DNA of 6,374 bases from CAZYWA01 sp964650975 [NCBI: uncultured bacterium] (GTDB lineage: Bacteria > JADJOY01): the NCBI GenBank assembly GCA_964650975.1, contig CAZYWA010000468.1, positions 1 to 6,374 of the forward strand, in the 5' to 3' direction. The notes beneath the pieces are model-generated. The model had not been told where the DNA came from, did no database searches, and saw only the letters and a program-made list of their open reading frames with translations. Positions 1-6,374 of this stretch are shown in pieces. The position numbers were made by a program, and so were the translations under genes. Within the stretch, counting starts at the first letter, position 1. The number at the start of each line of letters is the position of its first letter.

Positions 1-5
1 CCCGC

Positions 6-1310
6 GTGGCCGTTTGGGTTTCCCAGGAAGACCGTCCTTCGGTCACTCCGCAATCGCGGCGGCGCACCGCCCATCTGGCGGCCCTGACGCCGCTCGTCGA
101 CCAGGCGATCGACCGCTACTTCGAGCAGGATTCGAGCGGCGACGAGGTGACCCTCGCGGTGCTCGCGGCCGTGGGCGCGGCGCGGCTCAAAGCCGCCGCT
201 CCCAGCGTTCATCCGGATCGGCGCAAGCAGGACCTCGGACTTCTGGTCGCCCAGGTGCTGGTCGACAAGTTCGGGTCGCGGCGTGTTCTCACCTTGCGCG
301 GCGACGACCGGCGGACGGGCTCGACCAGGCGCAACACCTGGGAAGAGCTGCCCTGGGTCAATCGGTTCACGCCCCACCAGGTGCTTCCCGTTTCCAGCCG
401 GCCCGTGCCGCGGATCGTGCTCGACTCCGTCGTGGTGCGGAAGATCGTGCTCGGCGACCCAGCGGCGCTGAGCATCGACGCCCTCGAGCGCTTGCGCGGC
501 GAGCATCCGGTGTCGCTGGCCGACAGCGCGCTGGCGGAGCTCGGCCACCGGCTCATCAAGCGCCAGATCCCGGCGCGCACCTGGATCCGAAGAGTCGACC
601 GGCTCGACCGGATCCTGGATCCCTCGCTACCGATCGTTCCAGGCGGCTGGGAGCTCGCGGCGTTTTGCGCCTTGCGCCCCATCGTGGGATTCGACGAGCC
701 CACCATGCGGCGTTCCTACCGGGCCGCGTGGGAGCACCTGAAAGGCGCCTCGAATGCCGCCGATCTCGAACGCCCGTGCGTCTTCGAGCTCGCCGACGGA
801 CGCCGCCTCCGCTACGAGTTCTGCTTCGACCGGACGCCCGTGCGGCCGGGCCTCGACGAGCCGGGCGACCGCTGGCGCGCATGGTCGCGCTCGCTCGGCA
901 CGACGATCCGCACCCTGCATCCCGGCGGCCACTCTCTCTCAGCCGGGGACATCCGCAAGCTCACCGCCGGGTTCCTGCTCATGGATCTTTCCGAGGACGC
1001 CGTCCTGAAGCTCGACCTCTTCGTCCGCATCATCTCGAAGCGCGCCTTCGACGCGGCACGCAAGCGTGAGACCTACACCGCGCAGCGGCGCAGCGATTCG
1101 CTCGAGCTCAACCTGCTCTTCGGCCTGTCCTTGCCCATGGTGATCTGCATGCACGACAGGGTCGTCCATGCGCTCGCCAGGGCGACCGGGTCGCCCGACG
1201 CCTGGCGGCTCATGACTCCGGCCGAGCTGCTGCGCTGGCTCGAGCCGTCCGGCACGAGGTCCGGCGCGGAGCGGCCCAGCGACCGGGAGCCTGCCGAAAG
1301 GCCGGCGTGA
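6..1310 (+). CDS. Uncharacterised protein, possible divergent PIN-like domain (5' end uncertain)
   Basis: I do not recognise a named family. The frame has strong G/C third-position bias, unlike the Arg/Ala/Pro-rich overlapping frames, so it is very likely coding. GTG at 6 is the first visible start, but the frame is open to the window edge and only five bases precede it, so the real start may be upstream; in-frame GTG codons near 147 and 162 are alternatives. No signal peptide or membrane segment is seen, suggesting a cytoplasmic protein. Residues 136-145 (RIVLDSVVVR) look like the first PIN strand with acidic D140; 169-179 (VSLADSALAEL) like the PIN helix carrying E178; 362-384 has RSDSLELN, then hydrophobic LSLPMVICMHD, resembling the late PIN acidic pair and the usual TxD strand (here CMHD, D384). 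E178 and D364 are about 185 residues apart, far more than in a minimal PIN domain, implying an insertion or a different fold. Residues 1-130 are unassigned. A PIN-type ribonuclease role would be inference only. The gene ends overlapping the glucan synthase start. Confidence 0.72.
   Translation: MAVWVSQEDRPSVTPQSRRRTAHLAALTPLVDQAIDRYFEQDSSGDEVTLAVLAAVGAARLKAAAPSVHPDRRKQDLGLLVAQVLVDKFGSRRVLTLRGDDRRTGSTRRNTWEELPWVNRFTPHQVLPVSSRPVPRIVLDSVVVRKIVLGDPAALSIDALERLRGEHPVSLADSALAELGHRLIKRQIPARTWIRRVDRLDRILDPSLPIVPGGWELAAFCALRPIVGFDEPTMRRSYRAAWEHLKGASNAADLERPCVFELADGRRLRYEFCFDRTPVRPGLDEPGDRWRAWSRSLGTTIRTLHPGGHSLSAGDIRKLTAGFLLMDLSEDAVLKLDLFVRIISKRAFDAARKRETYTAQRRSDSLELNLLFGLSLPMVICMHDRVVHALARATGSPDAWRLMTPAELLRWLEPSGTRSGAERPSDREPAERPA
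1296..1310 (+). promoter_or_regulatory. Ribosome-binding site and GTGA stop/start overlap
   Basis: GAAAGG at 1296-1301 is a purine-rich Shine-Dalgarno-like stretch five bases before the GTG at 1307. The TGA stop of the upstream gene (1308-1310) overlaps that GTG in the four bases GTGA, a common arrangement for translational coupling in bacterial operons. The start is supported by family-like sequence immediately downstream (residues 22-35, including LIRSELFSVERLEQ) and by the lack of an earlier good start. No separate promoter is visible between the two genes, since there is no intergenic DNA. Confidence 0.6.
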
Positions 1311-4300
1311 ACGCCCGCTCGAGCTTCCATTTCCCGGCAGCGTGGGCCACCGCGACGCTCGCGGACGAAGAGCTGATCCGCAGCGAGCTCTTCAGCGTCG
1401 AGCGGCTCGAGCAGCACGCCGCGAGCCTCGCCGAGGCGCAGCGCGTGACGGCCGTGCCCGAGCGCGGCGTGCGGCTGCACCGCCGTCTCACGTCGAACGG
1501 CAAGGCGCTGGTCGCGGCGTACCGCACCATCGCCGCCGCCATTCGGGAGGAGCGGGCGATCACGCCGGCCGCGGAATGGCTGGTCGACAACTTCCACATC
1601 GTCGAGGACCAGATCGACGAGGTGCGCGCCGACCTGCCGCCCGGCTACTACCGGCAGCTCCCCAAGCTCGCCGACGGGCCCTTGCGCGGCCACCCGCGGG
1701 TCTTCGGCCTGGCGTGGGCGTACGTCGCGCACAGCGACAGCCGCTTCGACCTGCAGTCGTTCTGCCGGTTCGTGCGCGCCTACCAGCAAGTGCAGCCACT
1801 CACGATCGGGGAGCTGTGGGCGCTCGCGATCACGCTGCGCATCGTGCTGATCGAGAATCTGCGGCGCGCGGCCGAGCAGCTGGTGCGCGGCCGCGCCGCG
1901 CGCCAGCGCGCCGACGCCCTGGCCGATCAGCTGCTCGCGAACGGCGCCGCGCGAGCGGAGCGTCCGGGGCAACTGCTGGCACGATTCGAGGCAGCGCCGC
2001 TCGAGATCGTGTTCGCCGTCGAGCTCAGTCAGCGGCTCCGCGATCAAGACCCGGCCGCCTCGCCGGCGCTTCGGTGGCTCGACGAGCGGCTCGCCGCGCA
2101 AGGGACCACCGCCGCCGACCTGGTCCGCGAAGAGCACCGGCGGCTGGGAGCCAGCAACGTCACGGTGCGCAACGTGATCACCAGCATGCGTCTCATCTCG
2201 GACGTGGACTGGAAGAAGATCGTCGAGAGCTTGAGCCTGGTCGACGAGATCCTGGCGGGCGGAAGCGAGTTCGCCGCGATGGACTTCACGACGCGCGACC
2301 GCTACCGGCACGCCATCGAGGAGCTGGCGCGCGGCTCGAAGACCACCGAGCTCGAGGTCGCGCGGCTGGCGATCCGCGCATGCCAGGCGGCCGCCGGCGA
2401 CACCGACCGCGACTCGAGCGACGCATCCGGCCGCCGCGAGCGAGACCCGGGCTACCACCTCATCGCGTCGGGACGGCGCGCACTCGAGCGGCAGCTCGGC
2501 TTCCAGGTTCCGTGGCCCGCGCGCTTGCCGCGGATCTACAAGGGCGCCGGTCTCGCGGGGTACGTGGGGACGATCGGAATCGTGACCGCGGCGCTTTGCG
2601 GTCTGGCGCTCTGGCCGCTCGCGCGACACGGCCTCGATCGAGCCTTCCTGGCCGGATTCGCGGCGCTCGCCATCGTCCCCGCTTCGAACGCCGCGGTGGC
2701 GCTGCTCAACCGCCACGTGAGCCGTGTGTTCGGACCGCGAGTCATGCCGGGGCTCGAGCTGCGTGACGGAGTGCCGGCCGAGCTCCGCACGCTGGTCGTG
2801 GTGCCCACCATGCTCACGTCGCGATCGAGCGTCGAGGAGCAAGTCGAGCACCTCGAGGTCTGCCACCTGGCGAACACCCACGGGGACGTTCGCTACGCGC
2901 TGCTTTCGGACTGGGCCGACGCACCTGCCGAGACCATGCCGGGCGACGAGGCGCTGCTCGCGGCCGCGGTGGCCGGAATCGCACGCCTGAACCGGCACTA
3001 CGGGCCGGCGGAAGACGGCGATCGATTCCAGCTGCTCCATCGACGCCGCGTGTGGAATGCCGGCGAGCATGCGTGGATCGGCTGGGAGCGAAAGCGCGGC
3101 AAGCTCCACGAGCTCAATCGCTGGCTGCGCGGCGCGACCGACACCACGTTCCTCGCCTGGAGTGGGCGAGCATCGGCCCCCCCGCCCGGCGTGCGCTACG
3201 TCGTGACACTCGACTCGGACACCCGGCCGCCGCACGGCACGGTGCGGAGGCTGGTGGGAAAGCTCGCGCATCCGCTCAACCGTCCACGGCTCGATCGAGC
3301 CCGCGGGCGGATCGTCGAGGGCCACGCGGTGCTACAGCCGCGGGTGACCCCCACGCTGCCGATGGACCGCGACGGCTCGCGCTTCCAGCGCACCTTCTCG
3401 GGCGCCGCCGGCATCGACCCGTACGCGTTCGCGGTCTCGGACGTCTACCAGGATCTCTTCGGCGAGGGCTCCTACACCGGCAAAGGCATCTACGAGGTCG
3501 ACGCGTTCGAGGCGGTGATGGAGGGCCGCGTTCCCGAGAGCACGCTGCTCAGTCACGATCTTCTGGAAGGCATCTTCGCGCGCGCCGGCCTGGCATCGGA
3601 CGTCGAGGTGTTCGACGAATTTCCGGCGCGCTACGACGTGGCCGCCGCCCGCCAGCACCGCTGGGCGCGCGGCGACTGGCAGCTCTTGCCGTGGATCGCG
3701 GGCCGGGGACGGGACACGAGCGGCGATCCCGCGCGGCGCGAGATCCCGTGGATCGGCCGCTGGAAGATGCTCGACAATCTGCGGCGCAGCGTGGTGGCGC
3801 CGTCCCTGTTCCTGGCGCTCTTGTCGGGCTGGCTGCTGCCGCTGGTGCCGGCCGCGGCGTGGACGGGCTTCGTGCTGGCGATGATCGCCGTTCCCACGTC
3901 GCTGTCGTTCTTCGACGGCATCCTGCCACGCGCGGGACGACTTTCGCCACGCCGGCACCTTCGCACCCTGCGCGCCGACGCGGGCTCGGCGCTCGCCCAG
4001 ACCGCTTTGCTGACCACCTTCCTGTCGCACGAAGCGTGGCTGATGAGCGACGCCGTGCTCCGAACGCTCCACCGCTTGCTGGTGGGGCGGAAGCACCTTC
4101 TCGAGTGGCTCACCGCCGCGCAGGCGAAATTCAGCTTGCCGCTCGACGTCGGTGGCTTCTATCAGCGGATGGCCGGCGGCGTCGGGCTCGCCGCGGTCGC
4201 CGCTCTCGTCGTGCTGGGTGCCAAGGGCTCTTGGCCGGTCGCCCTTCCCTTCGTGACGCTGTGGCTTGCATCGCCCGCGATCGCTCGCTGGACCAGCCTG

Positions 4301-6374
4301 CCAGCGTCCACGGCCGGTCCCGCTCAGCCCTCCGAGGCCGAGGTTCGCTTGCTGCGCGGCATCGCCCGGCGCACGTGGCGCTACTTCGAAACCTTCGTCG
4401 CCAGCGACGATTCCATGCTTCCTCCCGACAACTTCCAGGAGGATCCAGCGCCCGTGGTGGCGCACCGCACCTCGCCCACCAACATCGGTCTCGGTTTGCT
4501 CGCGCGGCTGGTCGCGCGCGATTTCGGATGGGCGGGCACCGTCGAGACCGTCGACGGGCTGGAAGCGACGTTCGCGACGCTGGAGAAGATGGAGCGCTTC
4601 CGGGGGCACTTCCTCAACTGGTACGGCACCCGCGATCTCCGGCCGCTCGATCCCCGATACGTGTCCACCGTCGACAGTGGAAACCTGGCCGGGCACCTGA
4701 TCGCGCTCGCCAACGGGTGCCGCGAGATCGTGAACCGGCCGCTCGTCCATCCCGGATGGTCGGGCGGCCTCGCCGACACCCTGGCGCTGGTCCGCGAAAG
4801 CGCGCGGGCGGGCCTGGCACCACGCAGCGCGACGGTCGCGCGCGGCCAGCTCGACGGCGTCGTCGAAGCGATCGAACAATCGCTGGTTGCGCCGCCCACC
4901 ACGCCGCTCGCCACCGCCGCTCGGCTCCGCGAGCTCGCCCATCACGCCGAGACCTTGGTGGACATCGCTCGCGCCTCGACCGACGAGGGTGACGACCCGG
5001 CGCGCGAAGGCTTGCTGGTGTGGAGCGAGGCACTCGCGGCATCGGTTCGAAGCCACTCGCGCGACCTCGAGATTCTCGCCCCCTGGGTGGACATCCCGAG
5101 CGAAGTGGACGCGGCAAGCGCCGGGTCCGTCGCCGGGAACCTTCTCGATGCGACGCCGAGCCTCGGCGACCTACCGCGCCGCTGCGAGGAGGCGCTCGAG
5201 ACCCTCGGCGCGCCGGCCGCCGCGTCGAGCCGGACCGCCGACGCCTGGCCGGATGCGCTGGCGCGTTCGGCGAGCGCCGCTCGGGCCCTCGTCGCACGTC
5301 TCACGGCCCTCGCGGAACGCGCCGAAAGCCTGTGGCGCGCGATGGACTTCGGCTTCCTGGTCGACCCCGATCGCGAGCTGCTCTCGATCGGCTACCGCCT
5401 GGCCGACGGCACGCTCGATCCATCCTGCTACGACCTGCTCGCGTCCGAGGCCCGTCTCGCGAGCTTCGTCGCGATCGCGAAGGGCGATCTTCCCTCCCGG
5501 CACTGGTTCCGCCTGGGACGCAGGCTGACGCCCGTCGACGGCGACGGCGCGCTCACCTCGTGGTCGGGCTCCATGTTCGAGTACCTGATGCCGTCGCTGG
5601 TGATGCGCGCACCCGAACGCAGCCTGCTGGCGCACACCAACCGGCTGGTGGTGCGGCGCCAGATCCGCTACGGAGCCGAGCTCAAGCTGCCGTGGGGCGT
5701 TTCCGAGTCGGCCTACAACGCGCGCGACCTCGAGCTCACCTATCAGTACTCGAACTTCGGCATTCCCGGCCTGGGTCTCAAGCGTGGCCTGGGCGAGGAC
5801 GCGGTGATCGCGCCCTACGCGACGGCCCTCGCCGCGATGGTGGATCCCGTGGCGGCGGCACAGAACTACCCCCGGCTCGCGGCCGCCGGCGGCCGCGGCG
5901 CGTACGGCTACTACGAGGCGCTCGACTACACCCGTCGCCGGCTCCCCGAGCAGGAGACGGTCGCGATCGTCCGCACCTACATGGCGCATCACCAGGGGAT
6001 GACGCTGGTGGCGCTCGCCAACGCCCTGCAAGACGGGGCGATGCGTACGCGCTTCCACGCCGAGCCGATCGTTCAGGCCACCGAGCTGCTCCTCCAGGAG
6101 CGCACCCCGCGCGAGGTCGACGTGAACCGGCCGCGCGTGCAGGAGGTGGAGGTGGAGGCCACGGTCCGGGGACTGATCCGGCCCACGGCCCGGCGATTCG
6201 AATCGCCTCACCACGCCATCCCTCGGACTCATCTGCTTTCCAACGGTCGCTACGCGGTGATGCTCACCGCCGCCGGCTCGGGCTACAGCCGCTGGCACGA
6301 TCTCGCGATCACGCGGTGGCGAGAGGACGCGACCGAGGACCCGTGGGGCTCGTACGTGTTCCTGCGCGACGCGC
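1307..6374 (+). CDS. ndvB: Cyclic beta-1,2-glucan synthase family protein (GT84-GH189-GH94), 3' truncated by window
   Basis: Inner-membrane enzyme of the NdvB/ChvB/Cgs family, which uses UDP-glucose to build a beta-1,2-glucan, trims it and closes it into a ring for the periplasm. The frame runs 1689 codons without a stop and leaves at the right edge; relatives are about 2,800 residues. Seen in order: N-terminal region 1-410 with family motifs (ELFSVERLEQ, WLVDNFHIVEDQ from 91, LPPGYYRQLPKL); membrane segments about 416-438 and 446-467; GT84 domain about 490-800 with VVVPTML (497-503), DSD metal-binding motif 636-638, GKGIYEVDAF (725-734), SHDLLEG (749-755) and QHRWARGDWQ (783-792); membrane segments about 829-848, 849-870, 957-972 and 976-993; GH189 glucoamylase-like cyclisation domain about 1020-1570 with HRTSPTNIGL (1053-1062), STVDSGNLAGHL (1120-1131), SWSGSMFEYLMP (1418-1429), PWGVSESAYN (1462-1471), GAYGYYEALDY (1531-1541) and MAHHQGM (1559-1565); then the first GH94 beta-sandwich strands from about 1600 (LLSNGRYAVML at 1643). 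The GH94 catalytic part lies outside the window. No frameshift or missing core motif was noticed. The start is GTG at 1307, coupled to the upstream gene. Family assignment is firm; the exact product (cyclic or linear glucan, ring size) is inferred. Confidence 0.93.
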   Translation, partial: MNARSSFHFPAAWATATLADEELIRSELFSVERLEQHAASLAEAQRVTAVPERGVRLHRRLTSNGKALVAAYRTIAAAIREERAITPAAEWLVDNFHIVEDQIDEVRADLPPGYYRQLPKLADGPLRGHPRVFGLAWAYVAHSDSRFDLQSFCRFVRAYQQVQPLTIGELWALAITLRIVLIENLRRAAEQLVRGRAARQRADALADQLLANGAARAERPGQLLARFEAAPLEIVFAVELSQRLRDQDPAASPALRWLDERLAAQGTTAADLVREEHRRLGASNVTVRNVITSMRLISDVDWKKIVESLSLVDEILAGGSEFAAMDFTTRDRYRHAIEELARGSKTTELEVARLAIRACQAAAGDTDRDSSDASGRRERDPGYHLIASGRRALERQLGFQVPWPARLPRIYKGAGLAGYVGTIGIVTAALCGLALWPLARHGLDRAFLAGFAALAIVPASNAAVALLNRHVSRVFGPRVMPGLELRDGVPAELRTLVVVPTMLTSRSSVEEQVEHLEVCHLANTHGDVRYALLSDWADAPAETMPGDEALLAAAVAGIARLNRHYGPAEDGDRFQLLHRRRVWNAGEHAWIGWERKRGKLHELNRWLRGATDTTFLAWSGRASAPPPGVRYVVTLDSDTRPPHGTVRRLVGKLAHPLNRPRLDRARGRIVEGHAVLQPRVTPTLPMDRDGSRFQRTFSGAAGIDPYAFAVSDVYQDLFGEGSYTGKGIYEVDAFEAVMEGRVPESTLLSHDLLEGIFARAGLASDVEVFDEFPARYDVAAARQHRWARGDWQLLPWIAGRGRDTSGDPARREIPWIGRWKMLDNLRRSVVAPSLFLALLSGWLLPLVPAAAWTGFVLAMIAVPTSLSFFDGILPRAGRLSPRRHLRTLRADAGSALAQTALLTTFLSHEAWLMSDAVLRTLHRLLVGRKHLLEWLTAAQAKFSLPLDVGGFYQRMAGGVGLAAVAALVVLGAKGSWPVALPFVTLWLASPAIARWTSLPASTAGPAQPSEAEVRLLRGIARRTWRYFETFVASDDSMLPPDNFQEDPAPVVAHRTSPTNIGLGLLARLVARDFGWAGTVETVDGLEATFATLEKMERFRGHFLNWYGTRDLRPLDPRYVSTVDSGNLAGHLIALANGCREIVNRPLVHPGWSGGLADTLALVRESARAGLAPRSATVARGQLDGVVEAIEQSLVAPPTTPLATAARLRELAHHAETLVDIARASTDEGDDPAREGLLVWSEALAASVRSHSRDLEILAPWVDIPSEVDAASAGSVAGNLLDATPSLGDLPRRCEEALETLGAPAAASSRTADAWPDALARSASAARALVARLTALAERAESLWRAMDFGFLVDPDRELLSIGYRLADGTLDPSCYDLLASEARLASFVAIAKGDLPSRHWFRLGRRLTPVDGDGALTSWSGSMFEYLMPSLVMRAPERSLLAHTNRLVVRRQIRYGAELKLPWGVSESAYNARDLELTYQYSNFGIPGLGLKRGLGEDAVIAPYATALAAMVDPVAAAQNYPRLAAAGGRGAYGYYEALDYTRRRLPEQETVAIVRTYMAHHQGMTLVALANALQDGAMRTRFHAEPIVQATELLLQERTPREVDVNRPRVQEVEVEATVRGLIRPTARRFESPHHAIPRTHLLSNGRYAVMLTAAGSGYSRWHDLAITRWREDATEDPWGSYVFLRDA

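Noticed and set aside
14-1069. Alternative 351-codon + strand frame over the first gene
   Set aside because: Arg/Pro/Ala/Gly-rich composition and no hydrophobic core pattern; the 6-1310 frame has normal protein composition and a coupled stop.
1342-2766. 474-codon + strand frame at the start of the glucan synthase
   Set aside because: Arg/Ala-rich out-of-phase translation over a region whose proper frame gives conserved NdvB-type motifs.
1073-3325. 750-codon open frame on the - strand spanning both genes
   Set aside because: It is antisense to strongly supported family motifs in the glucan synthase, has biased Arg/His/Glu/Gln-rich low-information composition, and crosses the gene junction. 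Long antisense frames are expected in DNA with extreme third-position GC.
3052-4992. 646-codon + strand frame starting with ATG
   Set aside because: It overlaps the GT84 and GH189 coding frame in another phase, and its product is dominated by Arg, Ala, Pro and Gly, typical of an out-of-frame high-GC translation.
3332-5056. 574-codon open frame on the - strand
   Set aside because: It lies antisense to the GT84 and GH189 domains, with no recognisable domain; a compositional shadow.
5981-6001. AHHQGM histidine pair considered as a metalloprotease-like metal site
   Set aside because: It is a standard conserved motif near the end of the glucoamylase-like domain in this enzyme family and lacks the HExxH spacing.
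5171-6298. 375-codon open frame on the - strand
   Set aside because: It is antisense to the conserved end of the GH189 domain and the start of GH94; no motif of its own and the same shadow-type composition.

Overview
The window is very G+C-rich (roughly two thirds or more by eye, with G or C at almost every third codon position) and is filled end to end by two genes on the + strand. This composition fits a high-GC soil or environmental bacterium; nothing in the sequence fixes the taxon. No RNA gene, CRISPR array, insertion sequence, integrase or noncoding gap is visible.

Region 1 (about 1-1310) is an uncharacterised protein of at least 434 residues whose reading frame is open to the left edge, so its true start may lie outside the window. 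Spaced acidic motifs (D140, E178, D364/E367, D384) and their surroundings resemble a divergent PIN-like nuclease fold with a long insertion. This is a tentative reading from pattern alone.

Region 2 (1307-6374, cut off by the right edge) is the main content: at least 1689 codons of a giant membrane enzyme of the cyclic beta-1,2-glucan synthase family (NdvB/ChvB/Cgs). In order it shows the family N-terminal region, two membrane segments, a GT84 glycosyltransferase domain with a DSD metal-binding motif, about four more membrane segments, the complete or nearly complete glucoamylase-like cyclisation domain (GH189, Pfam Glycoamylase), and the first strands of the GH94 phosphorylase-like region. 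About 1,000-1,200 residues, including the GH94 catalytic part, should lie to the right.

The stop codon of gene 1 overlaps the GTG start of gene 2 (GTGA at 1307-1310), with a plausible ribosome-binding site inside the end of gene 1, so the two are probably translated from one mRNA by coupling. In well-studied relatives the glucan synthase makes periplasmic cyclic glucans for osmoadaptation and host interaction. Why a PIN-like protein would be tied to it is not explained by anything I know, and it is the most interesting point here. No new multi-gene system is evident beyond that pairing.
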